Assembly: GCA_963971575.1 (NCBI GenBank)
Contig: OZ020616.1
Span: 32,406,306-32,470,305 of the forward strand
DNA from: Liopterus haemorrhoidalis
Taxonomy: Eukaryota > Arthropoda > Insecta > Coleoptera > Dytiscidae
Reading direction: 5' to 3'
DNA: 64,000 nucleotides
The notes under the pieces were generated by a model. It saw only the letters and a program-made list of their open reading frames with translations, searched no databases and was not told the DNA's origin. This document shows, piece by piece, positions 22,976 to 34,473 of the stretch (within the stretch, counting starts at the first letter, position 1; each line of letters begins with the position of its first letter). A program made the translations under genes and the position numbers.

Positions 22976-25900
22976 TCATTGCAACGGTTGAACCGGGTCA
23001 ATCGGTAAAGGGGCCAGTTTCACGACTGGTCTTACAAGTTCGCCTCGATTGGTTTTTACAGTGGCCACTCGTACCACGTTGTCTTTCCCGGGTGATACCT
23101 TTATAATTCGGCCCAACTTCCACTGCAATGGAGGTAGAAAGTTGTCTTTGATCAAGACAAGTTGGCCGACTTCTAAATTCCGGGCTGGTTTGTGCCATTT
23201 TGAGCGTAACTGGAGAGTGTTCAGATATTCTTGTGACCAACGACGCCAGAATTCTTGAGATACCCTCTGGACCCGTTTCCATCGAATCAAGTGAGCTTGG
23301 GGATCGGTCTCCACGCTGGGTTCGGGTAGTGTTACTCCTGGTTCCATGGTGAGGAAGTGACTTGGTGTAAGAACGCTGCAGTCATCAGGGCTTGAAGACA
23401 TTGGGGTCAGCGGTCTAGAGTTCAGGATAGCTTCGATCTGGCAGAGCACAGTAATCATCTCTTCATAGGTGAGAACCTGTTCGCCGATGACTCTGGCCAA
23501 GTGGAACTTCACTGATTTGATTGCTGCTTCCCACAATCCTCCAAAATGAGGTGCAGAGGGAGGATTAATGTGCCACTGAATACCGTCTTCAGCTAATTGA
23601 TTTATTAAGAATTCATTAAATCCAGATGACGCGACAAACTTTTGTAATTCGGAGAAGTGTGATTTTGCTCCTATGTAGTTTGTGCCGCCGTCGCTGTAGA
23701 CGTGAGACACGCGGCCTCTTCTTGATATAAACCGCCGAAAAGCTTGTAGAAAAGTCTGTGTGGATAAATCTGACACCAGCTCCAAATGGACGGCCTTGGT
23801 AGCAAAGCAAATGAATAGACATAGATAAGCTTTGTGACAGCGGTATCCTCTGCCTGCATATGGTGTTATCATAAATGGACCACCATAGTCCGTACCAGTG
23901 ACCTCAAATGGTTTTTGCGGTGTGACTCGATGCTGCGGTAAATCTCCCATCATGGGATTCTGAAAAGTGGGTCTATTTCTGAAGCAGGTAACGCATTTTC
24001 TGCACAAGCTTCTAATCATGTTCCGCGCCCCTATAATCCAGAAGGTGCGTTCCACAACAGACTGGACTGTTCTGGGGGAAGCGTGCAGGTACTTCTCATG
24101 GTAGTGTCTTACCATGAGACTTGTGAATGAATGTTTTGATGGTAATAGACAGGGGTGATTGTGGGTGAACGGACGTTCAGAATGTCTTATCCGTCCACCA
24201 ACTCTAATAATACGGGACCGGTCCAGGAACGGGTCTAACTGCCTCAGAGAGGAGCTGACCGACTTATTATCAGTAAGTTTTGCCAAAAGGCCTGGAAATG
24301 TCTCCTGCTGCACCAATTTGATCAGTTGTACTCTGGCGTGTTGCATTTCGTCAACAGTACAGACTCCTGTTTTCCTGTGAGCACCAGGACGACAGTTTGC
24401 AGAAAATCTGATGCAAAGAGCTGTCACTCTTATCAGCTTAGGGTATGATGAAAATCTACTAAATACCTCGTCTTCTTCTGGGGTCGCCTGAACTAGGGAA
24501 ACAACAATCTTTGCTTCGGCGCTCACAGGCTCCTCTAACGTGGAGGTGTCAGTTATAGAATGCAGGGGCCAGTCTGAGGTGGGCATCTGCAGCCAACTGG
24601 GCCCTGACCACCACAATGGATGAGACGGGAGTTCGTGAGGCCATAATCCACGAGACGCACAATCAGCAGGGTTGTCTTGCGAACGTATGTGGTACCAATC
24701 TGAGCCCTGAGTGTGTTCGTTAATTTCTGACACTCGGTTTGCCACGAATGTTTTCCAGCGATGTGGAGGGGACTGGATCCATGCAAGAGCAACGGTGGAA
24801 TCCGTCCATAAAAATGTACGGCTCACAGAAAGGTTCAGTGAGTTGTTGACAAAGCTCACAAGTTGAGCAAGCAATAGAGCTGCGCAGAGCTCGAGCCTAG
24901 GTAATGACACTTGCTTCACAGGAGCTACTTTAGACTTGGCCATAACCAAGGATATTTTGATTTCGTCACTAGTCTGACTGCGTATATAGACAACGGCAGC
25001 ATATCCCTTTTCGGATGCATCACAGAAACCTAATAAATCGTTGGTGACTTGCCTGGTTGGGATCCATCGTGGAATTTGGACTTCACTGATACTGGGCAAA
25101 TGAGATTTGAACTCTATCCATCTGTTTCCAACTGATGGCGGGAGTGGTACATCCCAATCTAGGCCACGCTTCCAGAGTTCTTGAATCAGCATTTTCGGCA
25201 CAATAGTGATGGGTGATAACCATCCTAAAGGGTCGAAAATTCTGGCAGCTTCAGACAGAAGTTGCCTTTTAGAAATGGTTGACTCCGGCAAGTTGATTTG
25301 GTACCTGAATGAATCTGAGGTGGGGTTCCACATCAGCCCTAAAATCTTGATGGTGTGATCCCGATCGAGATTTAATGAGTGACCAGTAAGTTTATGATCA
25401 TCAGGGACGTCTTGGAGGACTTCACCTGAGTTGCTGGACCATTTGCGCAGTTCCATACCTGCCTTGGCTAACAGACTGACTAGCTGAGCCTTTAGATGGA
25501 GCGCACCTTGAATGCTTTGAGCCCCAGTGATAATATCGTCAACGAACGTATCATCTGTTAAGGCGATTGCGGCTAGAGGGAAGGTCTCACCTTCATCTTT
25601 AACTAGCTGTCGTAGCGTTCTGATAGCTAGGTAGGGTGCGCTTGTGGTTCCATACGTTACCGTGTTAAGTCGGTAGACTCGAGGTGTCGTCGACAGGTTG
25701 AAATCCCATAAAATACGTTGATACTGGCAGTGATTGGGTTGAACAAGCACCTGGCGAAACATCTGACGGATGTCAGCAGTCAGGATGATAGGATGCAGGC
25801 GTTGTCGCATTACAACTTGAGCCAAGTCAGATTGTAAAGGAGGGCCTGGTAATAGGGTATCGTTTAGAGATACTCCATTCGATGAAGGCTTGGACGCGTT

Positions 25901-28213
25901 GAACACTACACGTAGTTTCAACTCAGGTCCAACATACTTTATTACCGGGTGATGAGGTATAAAGTAACCATCTTCTCTCAGGATGGGTTTGTATTTTAAT
26001 TGGGTCATATGCCCGGATTCAAGATAATCCTGCATGAATGTCATGTACTCTTCACAAAGAGTAGGATTGTTGTTGAGTCTGGTGCGCAGCGACTGATAGC
26101 AGGCATTAGCGGATCCAAAGGATCGGCCTAACTCAACGGTCTCGTTCTTGAACAGGAGCGGTACTACATAGCGGCCATCAGGAGTGCGTGAATGCTGTTC
26201 ATCAAACAACCTCTCCGCTTGGAGTTCCTCCAGTGTCTGAACGGGTTTATACGGAATTTCCTCTAGCTCCCAGAACCGTCGTAGCGTTTGAGACAGTTCG
26301 TCGTCCACCGAAATGTGGAGAGAGTTGAGATTCCGGTTGCGGCCCTTCATAGGGCCCGAAATGACATAGCCTAGTGCAGTGTCAACTGCATAGGGCCCCT
26401 CTGGTAGTTTAATCGACTTGTGTTTTACCAGAGAGAAGTAGATGTCAGCGCCCAACAATATTTCAATTGGACCTGGCTCGTTGTAGTGTGGATCAGCTAA
26501 GTAGACCCCATTTAGTTCCTTGGAAGTAAATGGACGAAACTTCTGACCTGGTAAGTAAGCTGCAATGTTCTTGACTACAAGTGCAGCCACTTTGTAACGT
26601 CCTAAACTTTTGCGCGAGCGGAAAGGGCATGTAACGACTCCCGACACCGCCTTAACTTGAACGTTGGACACGCCACTGATGGAGAGGGTTGTTGGCTGCA
26701 GATCCAAACCTAATTTGACACTGCAACATTCAGACATCAAACTAGCTTGGCTACCACTGTCCAAAAGGGCTCTGATTGGTCTCCATTTCCCACAAGAGTC
26801 TTGTACGTGGATAAGCGCAGTACTCAACAGAACCCGTGAGACATTAGAGCTACGATTGGTTCTGACATTATGCGTTATCAACACTTGCGAATTGGAGGAA
26901 AAATTATGATTCCGACTGGATCCAGGTTGCGCTGGCTGATGACTGGAATCTTTTCTAGTACCGTCGGGTTCGTCTAGATGGATCAGCGTATGATGGCGCT
27001 GATGACAGAGTCTACAACTCCCTTTAGACAGGCAATTCGCTGAGGAATGACTGGAGCCCAAACAATTGTAACAATGGTTGTTACTTTTAATCAGTTGGTG
27101 CCGCTGTAAAGGGTTTAGTTTCCGAAACTGAGGACATGAATACAAAGGATGCTGTTCCTTGCATTTTATACACGGAGGTGTATATGTTTGAGTGCTAAAA
27201 GCAGCCGCGTACTTTCTTACTGGTTTTGGTATAGAGGGTTTCCGTGTAATTTGTGTTGAATTAATGGATGAGTACCCTACTGAACGGAGGGTCTGCCATT
27301 GCTGAGAATTAACGAACTCTTCCAGAAACGTAAGCAATGACTCGACGTCGGGTAACTCGTCGTTGTCAAGCCGTTTCTCGAATCGGTTGCGTACATTGGT
27401 GTCTAATTTGAAAGAGAGTAAAACGGCAAGAATCTTACTCCACTGTTCTACTGGTTCATCAATAGCTCGTAGAGAAGCTAGATGTCCCCTTACCTTAGAA
27501 ACAAAGGTATTTACACTGTCGTAAGATGTGCTGTCGAGTTTGGGTGTGTTGATAATACCTTCTACATGGAGCATCGCAATGAGACGTCTGCGTTTATACT
27601 TTTGAGTTAGAGTGGCTAACGCCGCCGTGTAGTTCGCGTCAGTCAACTTAAAGTCCTTGATGGCAGCAAGGGCTGGGCCAAGTAGGAAAGATTTAAGGTA
27701 TTGTAACTTTTTCACGGGTGTTAGCGTTTCCATGGAGTCAACTGAACTCATGAAAAGGTCATAAAACGACTGCCAGTTGGCGAGATCTCCATCGAAGGGC
27801 TGAATGTGGAATTCAGGGAGTTTAGTCTGATTCATAATCGTTTGATTCAGGACTTGGAATGCAGTATCATGGGTGTCAGAGACGTTCATAGGATGCCTCT
27901 CCTCTTTTACAAATGGTGGCTGCTTACTAGTAACTATAAGGCGATCAAATTGGGTCATAACTTCATCGTACTCGCTGAGCAAGGCTTCTTGCATTCTCTC
28001 GTTCTCGGGTAAGGCTAGCAATTTCATTTGACATTCTTCAAACGCTTCAATTTTCGATGTTAAATGTTCAAATTGGGCTTGTACAAGAGGAATGTCATCT
28101 GGGGCGCTTGAAGCTTGTGATATCGATTTATTTAATCGAGTAATGAACCTCGTACACAGCAATTTCTTCGAGTTTAATTGGTTAATGTTTGCCATGGTGA
28201 GCTGTGTTGACAA
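22976..28213 (-). CDS. BEL/Pao gag-pol polyprotein, intact
   Basis: 1745 codons without interruption; a second Met at codon 7 (28195) is an alternative start. Gag-like region: residues 1-340. Cys/His knuckles: about 348-411. Aspartic protease: DSG at 485-487. RT: ADIRQMF (Asp814) and FVDD (890-893), the BEL form of YxDD. RNase H: Asp1065, Glu1108, Asp1138 and Asp1184. Integrase: zinc motif His1370/His1377 with Cys1407/Cys1410 (Cys1404 nearby), catalytic Asp1442, Asp1508, Glu1562. A C-terminal DUF5641-like domain covers about 1620-1735. All expected domains occur in BEL order with catalytic residues present. It would package, copy and integrate the element; activity is inferred, not shown. Confidence 0.97.
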   Translation of the reverse strand: MSTQLTMANINQLNSKKLLCTRFITRLNKSISQASSAPDDIPLVQAQFEHLTSKIEAFEECQMKLLALPENERMQEALLSEYDEVMTQFDRLIVTSKQPPFVKEERHPMNVSDTHDTAFQVLNQTIMNQTKLPEFHIQPFDGDLANWQSFYDLFMSSVDSMETLTPVKKLQYLKSFLLGPALAAIKDFKLTDANYTAALATLTQKYKRRRLIAMLHVEGIINTPKLDSTSYDSVNTFVSKVRGHLASLRAIDEPVEQWSKILAVLLSFKLDTNVRNRFEKRLDNDELPDVESLLTFLEEFVNSQQWQTLRSVGYSSINSTQITRKPSIPKPVRKYAAAFSTQTYTPPCIKCKEQHPLYSCPQFRKLNPLQRHQLIKSNNHCYNCLGSSHSSANCLSKGSCRLCHQRHHTLIHLDEPDGTRKDSSHQPAQPGSSRNHNFSSNSQVLITHNVRTNRSSNVSRVLLSTALIHVQDSCGKWRPIRALLDSGSQASLMSECCSVKLGLDLQPTTLSISGVSNVQVKAVSGVVTCPFRSRKSLGRYKVAALVVKNIAAYLPGQKFRPFTSKELNGVYLADPHYNEPGPIEILLGADIYFSLVKHKSIKLPEGPYAVDTALGYVISGPMKGRNRNLNSLHISVDDELSQTLRRFWELEEIPYKPVQTLEELQAERLFDEQHSRTPDGRYVVPLLFKNETVELGRSFGSANACYQSLRTRLNNNPTLCEEYMTFMQDYLESGHMTQLKYKPILREDGYFIPHHPVIKYVGPELKLRVVFNASKPSSNGVSLNDTLLPGPPLQSDLAQVVMRQRLHPIILTADIRQMFRQVLVQPNHCQYQRILWDFNLSTTPRVYRLNTVTYGTTSAPYLAIRTLRQLVKDEGETFPLAAIALTDDTFVDDIITGAQSIQGALHLKAQLVSLLAKAGMELRKWSSNSGEVLQDVPDDHKLTGHSLNLDRDHTIKILGLMWNPTSDSFRYQINLPESTISKRQLLSEAARIFDPLGWLSPITIVPKMLIQELWKRGLDWDVPLPPSVGNRWIEFKSHLPSISEVQIPRWIPTRQVTNDLLGFCDASEKGYAAVVYIRSQTSDEIKISLVMAKSKVAPVKQVSLPRLELCAALLLAQLVSFVNNSLNLSVSRTFLWTDSTVALAWIQSPPHRWKTFVANRVSEINEHTQGSDWYHIRSQDNPADCASRGLWPHELPSHPLWWSGPSWLQMPTSDWPLHSITDTSTLEEPVSAEAKIVVSLVQATPEEDEVFSRFSSYPKLIRVTALCIRFSANCRPGAHRKTGVCTVDEMQHARVQLIKLVQQETFPGLLAKLTDNKSVSSSLRQLDPFLDRSRIIRVGGRIRHSERPFTHNHPCLLPSKHSFTSLMVRHYHEKYLHASPRTVQSVVERTFWIIGARNMIRSLCRKCVTCFRNRPTFQNPMMGDLPQHRVTPQKPFEVTGTDYGGPFMITPYAGRGYRCHKAYLCLFICFATKAVHLELVSDLSTQTFLQAFRRFISRRGRVSHVYSDGGTNYIGAKSHFSELQKFVASSGFNEFLINQLAEDGIQWHINPPSAPHFGGLWEAAIKSVKFHLARVIGEQVLTYEEMITVLCQIEAILNSRPLTPMSSSPDDCSVLTPSHFLTMEPGVTLPEPSVETDPQAHLIRWKRVQRVSQEFWRRWSQEYLNTLQLRSKWHKPARNLEVGQLVLIKDNFLPPLQWKLGRIIKVSPGKDNVVRVATVKTNRGELVRPVVKLAPLPIDPVQPLQ

Positions 28214-28901
28214 TCTGGATAGGTACGATAGAGTTGTAGGCTCAATCGTAAAGGCGATTTAGTAATATGTACGTTAATAATTGCGGGCCTTGTAGAATAC
28301 GCCGCCGGCCGTGGCGGACAGTATAAGTGCTCAGAGGAGGTTACAACGTAACTAGACTAACGGTAATCGAAATTCAGTATACTAAAATCCTAAACGAAGA
28401 TTAGCGGACGTCCTGAGGGCACGTAGTAAATTTGAATAGCAATACGTCACTCAGGCGATGACGTAGAACTCAAAAATCAAAATTTCAAAAATCGGTCAAA
28501 AATCGGACTTCGAAAAAAATCGAAAAATCCAGAAATTTGACTTTCAAAAAGTCAGTGCAGACCGAGAGCGCGCTATATAGTCGAGCCGTTCAAAATCAAA
28601 AATTTCAAAAATGCCAACAATCGGACTTCAAGAAAAGTCGGACAATTGTGATTTAGAATATAAAATTCGTGAAATATAAATATATATTGCGTTAAGCAAA
28701 TCTGAAAATGAAGCTTAAATGCGATTCTGAAAAACCGCGTTAAGCGAATTCCTAAAATCCGCGTTATGTGAATCCAACAAAAACTCGTTAATTTGATCAG
28801 AAAAAGCTCGTAATTGGATCCGGCTACTTGGTGGATCATAAACTGTGGATTCGGCGCGCTGATTCGGCCAAAATAAATCCGACTAACGAAGGACCAGAAA
28901 A
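28214..28901 (-). other. BEL leader with primer-binding site
   Basis: 688 bases between the 5' LTR and the polyprotein start. Just inside the LTR (about 28879-28896, minus strand) TGGTCCTTCGTTAGTC begins with the TGG expected to pair with a tRNA CCA end; the matching tRNA would end CGAAGGACCA. Short AAATTTCAAAAATCGG-like repeats occur at 28480-28610 and may serve in packaging. Confidence 0.6.
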
Positions 28902-30075
28902 TGTGGCGCCCGTTGCGCTGGTTTCGTAGGAGAGACGCAGGCGTCGCGGCGTCACATAGGTCTACGACTAAGATCGTAGGACCCGCCACACGTGGTGACC
29001 AATAAACGGTTCTGCTGAGAAATTTGTCATGTGCAGATTTAACCTGCAGCAGAATTGCAGGTAAATCGTTGAAAAAGGGGGGCGCGTTACTTCAGAGCAG
29101 AGTTATACTCACAAACAAAAAAAGGACAGGCAGGGTTCAGACGTATTTCACTCCAAGGGGTTATGCTTGGAGACTTATTACATGTGGTTTGGTTTTCCCT
29201 GGGAGTAAAGGTATTCGAAGGGGCCCACACAGTGGTTCTGGAGGAGTAATAACACAATTCTGTCCTCTTGAATCCCTACTCAGCCGTTGAAATCGTAGAA
29301 CTGCTCTGAGTAACACGAAAAATTATTTTGAATAATTTTTATAACAAACAAAATTAAATGGGGAAAATGTAGCGGAAATTTGTATAAATAAAGTTTTACA
29401 AATATATGTTTCTCCCCGACACAACCAGATACATTGGGGTGAGAAACTTTACACAAATTAATATTCAATTTACAATTTTCAGAATCTAAATTAACAAGTG
29501 GCACAAATAACAATGTGCGCACGCACAGGTACTGAACTGTGCGGCGCGTCAAAATACAATGAAAAAATATGAATTGAAAGGTGTACTCACGCGTTCCGTA
29601 TGAAAATACGGAAAAATACTTAGCGTGGAGTACAGATACAGGAGTTGGCTTCAGTTATCCACAATCGGACTCTACAATATCCTGGTGGAATCGCCGATGT
29701 CGGTTGATTACTGGCCCAACTGCTGGAGTGGTCTAATATCAAAATAACTCTTCTTGACGCGATCCAAAACGGGGGTTTTTTCCTTGTAAAAAACGTAGAT
29801 CCCGAAGGTGGTCAAGCACAAATTCTAGTTTACCAAATAGCTCGCAGCCTCGTCTTGGTAAACTCGAAACACAGTATATTGATATTATGCAAAAAACTCA
29901 AAAGACGTCTGTTCTCGATGAAAGACAATCGAGTAGTCGCCGTCTCAGACAGAATTATACAAGATTCTAGCGGTTCATACAATGAACGCTAGAATTGTAT
30001 ATGAAAAATAAGAATTCATAAAAATTACCAAAAGCGGTAATTTTGAATAGTTTTGCGACTCAAGTGGTCGCAACA
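28902..30075 (-). repeat. 5' LTR of the BEL element
   Basis: Same 1174 bases as the other LTR, by eye without differences. It would carry the element's promoter and polyadenylation signals. GTTTATTGGTCACC lies near its coding-strand 3' end; the AATAAA signal was not pinned. Confidence 0.95.
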
Positions 30076-30589
30076 GTGATCTCAAAAAAAAATATCCTGG
30101 GTCTTCGCGGCGCACAGTTTGGGAATCGCTGCTTTAAATTATCAAAATGTATTTTTTGTTTTACTTGTTTCTTGTCTATAATGGTTACTATTTAGTTTTA
30201 ACCAATTAATTTGTATTTATTCTTTATGTATTATGTGAAAACTTTTTTTAGGGGTTTTTCCCTGTAAGTTTTCCTATTTACAATAAAATAAAATAAAATA
30301 AAATAAAAATAAAATAAATGTCAGTAATCCCTTTTTAATTCGAAAACAACAAAATATTGGCAGCAATTATGGTATTTGAAATGACATAATTTCCGGCAGA
30401 CAAATTTGTACGTAAAAATTCTCTAGTCATTTTATTCAATGAATCACATAAACCCTCTCACTGAGGAACTTGTATACATAAGAGATTGTAGATTAATTCA
30501 TTATACGATTTTACAAGTTCATCAAAAAAAAATTAAAATACGTACTTTTTGCTTATTTTTTTTTTCTTTTATGCGCGCTTTATATTATA

Positions 30590-31046
30590 AAAAAATCAGC
30601 TGTGGCCACCACAGGACCGACCGCCATCATAAAGTACTTATATAAATTATATTCTAGCAGCAGAGTAGAAATAACTTGGCCTAATATTTTCTAACAGAGA
30701 TATTATTTATCATGACCATGGAAACGTTACATATAAATATGAAAAATTTTGAAAAATTTAACAGAAATTATTCGAAATTTTTCGTTCTATCAAAAGACGT
30801 CTCAAATAAAAGTTATTAGTTATTGATTTTATAGCAACTTATGTTCAATAAATTTTTTCGAAATATTTTTCTGTTGTGAAATATTCACAAAAATCTTAAA
30901 ATCGATACGATTAAACTCCCATTTTTAATCAACCGATTTTTACCAAAAGTTGATCAACTCGTGCCATTGATGGCAGAAGCTTAAATATGAAGTTTCATAA
31001 AAATCCTTTCAGCAGAATTTGCTCTACACGTGTACATAGACAGACG

Positions 31047-31101
<55 letters not shown>

Positions 31102-31660
31102 GGACGTCATGCTAAAAATAGTCAAAACGTTATGTAGGGACCTCAATTCGTGGAGATCCATCGAAATCTCGAAATGTCAAAATCAGTATAATCAAAATAT
31201 CTCCCTTATACCGGGTGAATTATTTAAGGAGCAACATACATGTTTCTCATATAATGTTAATGAAGTGAATTATTTCAAAAGCAACATAGCCATAAAACAA
31301 ATGCTTGTCGTATCCACAGAAAAGACAAAATATTATTTTTTTAAATATTTTTTGGACTTAGCTACTAAGGACATTATTATTTTTGTTTGTATGTAAATAT
31401 AAACAAACTAATAAAAATTCATTTATTGTTTCTAATTTACTATTTTCTAGCCGTCTAGGAACTTTATCATGTCAAATAACTTTTATATCTAATCACCAGT
31501 GTATATCTGTTGCCATGGATATGAGCTTGCTTTCATAATTTGCTATGTTGTAAATGAAATAACTCACTTCATTAACATTATATGTGAAACATGTATGTTG
31601 CTTCTTAAATAATTCACCCGGTATATGTTGGCGGTCGGTAAAAACACGCTACAGATTAAT
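30590..31660 (+). repeat. Dispersed family copy, split by a MITE
   Basis: The copy follows the same order as those at 20.5-21.7 kb: TCAGCTGTGG (30596), CATGGAAACGTTAC, ACGTCTCAAATAAAAGTTA, a long GACA tract (31040-31100), AACGTTATGTAGG, then TTGGCGGTCGGTAAAA after the inserted element. Confidence 0.85.
31211..31621. mobile_element. 411-bp MITE with long TIRs and TA duplication
   Basis: The ends CCGGGTGAATTATTTAAG and its complement extend for about 65 bp of nearly perfect inverted repeat, flanked by TA on both sides. Removing it with one TA restores CTTATATATGTTGGCGG, matching the uninterrupted paralogue at about 21625-21645. A TA target fits Tc1/mariner-type mobilisation. Non-coding. Confidence 0.88.
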
Positions 31661-31661
31661 A

Positions 31662-32094
31662 TAATAATTTTATTTTCTACATTTAACAATGATGAAGACA
31701 CTGATACCAATATTTAAATTTTGAATTTAGTGTGATGAAACACGTTTTGAATGTTACCTCCTCATGTGCAGTTAGGAGTATTTTGCCACCGAACAACTTC
31801 AACTGCATGCAAACTAGCATATTTGGTACTGAATAGAGGCGGCTTGTGAAATTATTTTCTGGTAGGGCAAAAAGCTTTTTTAGGGCAAAAGCTTATCAAA
31901 AAGGTTTTTGAATGAAATATCCTTGAAATATTTTTATTTATTTTTTTTATTTTCTTCGGAACTCGTTAAAGTGAATCCGATCTTGTTGTTCCTAAAGTTT
32001 TAAGTCTAATTTTTATATCAAAGGTTCAATTATTTTTGGCAACCAGTTCTAAAATTGAAATCACGCTATTTTCATTCTCATTCATTTTTAAAAT

Positions 32095-32125
<31 letters not shown>

Positions 32126-32206
32126 TTTTTTTTCCAAAATTCTCCACTTACGTAAACCACAATCACATAAACTTAAGAAAATGTAGCGAGTAAATTATTA
32201 TCAAAT
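31662..32206. other. AT-rich, no gene; (ATTT)n at 32092-32128
   Basis: Contains a tetranucleotide microsatellite and nothing else recognised. Confidence 0.5.
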
Positions 32207-32576
32207 AATAATAATAATAATAATAATAACAATAATAATAATAATAATAATAATAATTGGTTTTATTTCACTATAAATAGAATACATTTTATCTAAACAT
32301 TATTTGTATACAATATTTTGCAAATTATTCTACAATGAATAAAATTAAAACTTAAAAATAAGTACCACTGTAGGCTGATATCAGCCTGTGCGTGGTTTTA
32401 TATTTTAATTTATATTATGTCATATCAAGAGATGAAGTTAAGAAAAATATTTTGAAAAATTGTTGAAAATTAGATGAGTTTATTATTAAAATACTATTGT
32501 ACTGTATTTGTAATCTATAAATTTTTTGAAAAATCGTTTAAAAAAAAGAGAATATGATAAAAATCAAAACTATTAC
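32207..32576 (-). other. 3' UTR and (ATT)n tail of the next RT
   Basis: On the minus strand the RT stop is followed by AT-rich sequence ending in an ATT-type microsatellite (32207-32259), a tail of the kind CR1-like elements carry instead of poly(A). Confidence 0.6.
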
Positions 32577-33575
32577 TTAAAATTCATTAAATATCTGTTG
32601 AATCTCCGAATTATTTAACTTTCTGCAAAATGTTTTAGCCCATTTTAAGTAATTGTTATCGAATATATTTACTGCGTTGGAATTAATAAATGTTGTAAAA
32701 CTGTTATGAATTTTTTTGATATGATATAAAAAGCAGCGTTTTCCCATTGTTTTGTAAACTTTTATCCCAGCTGCTTGGTTTTTAAATCTGGTAAGATAAT
32801 GGTGATTTAAGGTGCGAACAGTATTGGGATGCTTTTTAATATATTTTAATATTGCATATATATACAATTTTGATGTATCCATCGCATGACTATCTACAAA
32901 AATTTCGTCTGATGGGTAATTTTTGCTTTTTCTGTGAATAATTTTTAATACAAATTTTTGACAGATTTTTATTTTCTGTAAATAGCATTCTGCTGCTCCA
33001 CCCCACGACAGCATACCAAAGGATAAAATTGATTCAACTAAGGAAAAGTAGAATATATATATTGTATTAATTGACATTATTTCTCTTAATTTTCTGAATA
33101 TATAAAATGTTTTACGGACGTTCTTGTTTAAATTTTCTAGGTGTTTATCCCATCTTAAGTGAATATCTAGAATAACACCTAGATATTTTATTGTATGTGT
33201 CTTTTTTATTGTGTTGTGGCAGCAGCAGTTAATACTACTAATTGGACAGTCATGTTTATGAACTACTATGTACTCAAAGGATGGTTGTGTGGTTTTGTTT
33301 ATTGAAAATGGCATAAACTGCGTTTTCTCGACATTCAATGTTAGGAGATTAACATCCAGCCAGCTTTTTATTATCTTGAAGTCATGCTCTGCAAGTTTTC
33401 GTGTCTCGTCCCAAGAAGAGGCCTCAGTGAAAAGTACTGTGTCATCAGCGTACGAAATAAGTTTACTATTTATTTCTTTTATGTTTAGTAAGTCATTAAT
33501 ATAAATGAGGAATAAAACGGGACCTAGTACAGTTCCCTGAGGCACTCCACAGGTCACATGTTCATTTTCACTCTT
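32577..33575 (-). pseudogene. CR1-like reverse transcriptase, 5'-truncated but open
   Basis: About 326 codons are open from VTCGVPQGTVLGPVLFLIY through the catalytic LISYADDTVLF, the thumb (IKYLGVILDIHLRW) and the C-terminal region to a stop at 32577, with no frameshift. Sequence upstream of about 33575 is unrelated, so endonuclease, fingers and the first palm Asp are missing. This is a typical result of aborted target-primed reverse transcription. The lack of lesions suggests a moderately recent insertion. It lies antisense in the IR intron. Confidence 0.88.
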
Positions 33576-34169
33576 TTCACATTTTCACTCAAATATACTA
33601 ATAAAACACTATTTTAATAATGTAATTATTAAAACATCGAACATACATAACCTTCTAGTAACACTAAACTACAAACATATGTCAAAATAAAGCACTCCAA
33701 CTGATAATTAGAACTACGGACAAAATATGTTTTGACACACTTACAATGGCTGCTACAAGTTACATACTATTGCTCGTCCTTCACTCCCGCTTGTACTCCG
33801 CACCAACACTCGTACAAAGATTTGAGACATTTACTCTTTTGCCCTGCATGGCGTATGTCCATTCTAAAATCATTTGTTTTAGGAAGCGAAACGCGGCTCG
33901 ATGCGTATTTAAGTTATAAACATTTGAATATAACTAAATATTAATTTAAAATGGGTAAAATGAAATTAATACATGTTACTATTAAATTTTTTTATTAAAG
34001 ATTCTTCTTTTTCAAAAGTGAATAATTGGGAGGGGGGCCCTGCACCAGCCGCCACTAGTACTGAAGCGCCGGAAGTTGAATTGCTATTGATTTAATAAGC
34101 TTGTTTAGGAATTTCCAAATCCTGAACATCTTGTGCTAAATTAAAATTAATCTATGGGCCAATTTATCT
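33576..34169. other. No gene
   Basis: AT-rich with one GC-richer patch near 34030-34070. Nothing recognised. Confidence 0.5.
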
Positions 34170-34177
34170 ATTTAGAT

Positions 34178-34465
34178 CAGTGTTTCTCAACAGGTGGTCC
34201 GCAGAAAAATTTTAGTGGTCCGCGAAAGTTTTTGTATGTGTTTTTTTGTTATTTTTTATGCACATTTTTTATGTAAATAATTTATATTTTGTTTATTTTC
34301 TGTAAACTTTCTGTGATTTTCTATAAATAAACTAAATGTATTTGGTAGCACATTAAATATATTTGTTTTCTGGCAAAAAACTAACCAACAATTATTATTA
34401 GTGGTCCGCGTTGGAAAATAATATATTTTACTGGTCCGCGGAGCGTTTTTTGTTGAGAAACACTG
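34178..34465. mobile_element. 288-bp hAT MITE
   Basis: The ends CAGTGTTTCTCAACA (left) and its complement (right) are flanked by the perfect 8-bp duplication ATTTAGAT (34170-34177, 34466-34473). GGTCCGCG motifs repeat inside both ends. No coding capacity. Confidence 0.93.
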
Positions 34466-34473
34466 ATTTAGAT

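Larger units (their letters stand above)
21732..30075 (-). mobile_element. Complete BEL/Pao LTR retrotransposon
   Basis: Two 1174-bp LTRs bound a 6-kb interior carrying one uninterrupted gag-pol frame on the minus strand. The insertion is flanked by GTGAT on each side (21727-21731, 30076-30080), a 5-bp duplication usual for BEL/Pao. The LTRs appear identical base for base on reading, pointing to a recent insertion, and the coding frame is intact. It entered a hAT relic and lies antisense to the IR gene. No envelope-like frame is present, so it looks like a purely intracellular retrotransposon. Confidence 0.96.
20090..30131. mobile_element. hAT-type element split by a BEL retrotransposon
   Basis: The left end CGGTGGTTTCCAAACT and the right end (reverse complement CAGCGATTCCCAAACT) are inverted repeats typical of hAT ends. 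They are flanked by ATTTAAAT (20082-20089) and CTTTAAAT (30132-30139), a 7/8 match to an 8-bp duplication. About 8.35 kb of the interval is the BEL insertion; the rest holds dispersed repeats. The right remnant is only about 50 bp (30081-30131). No transposase is left. Confidence 0.72.
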
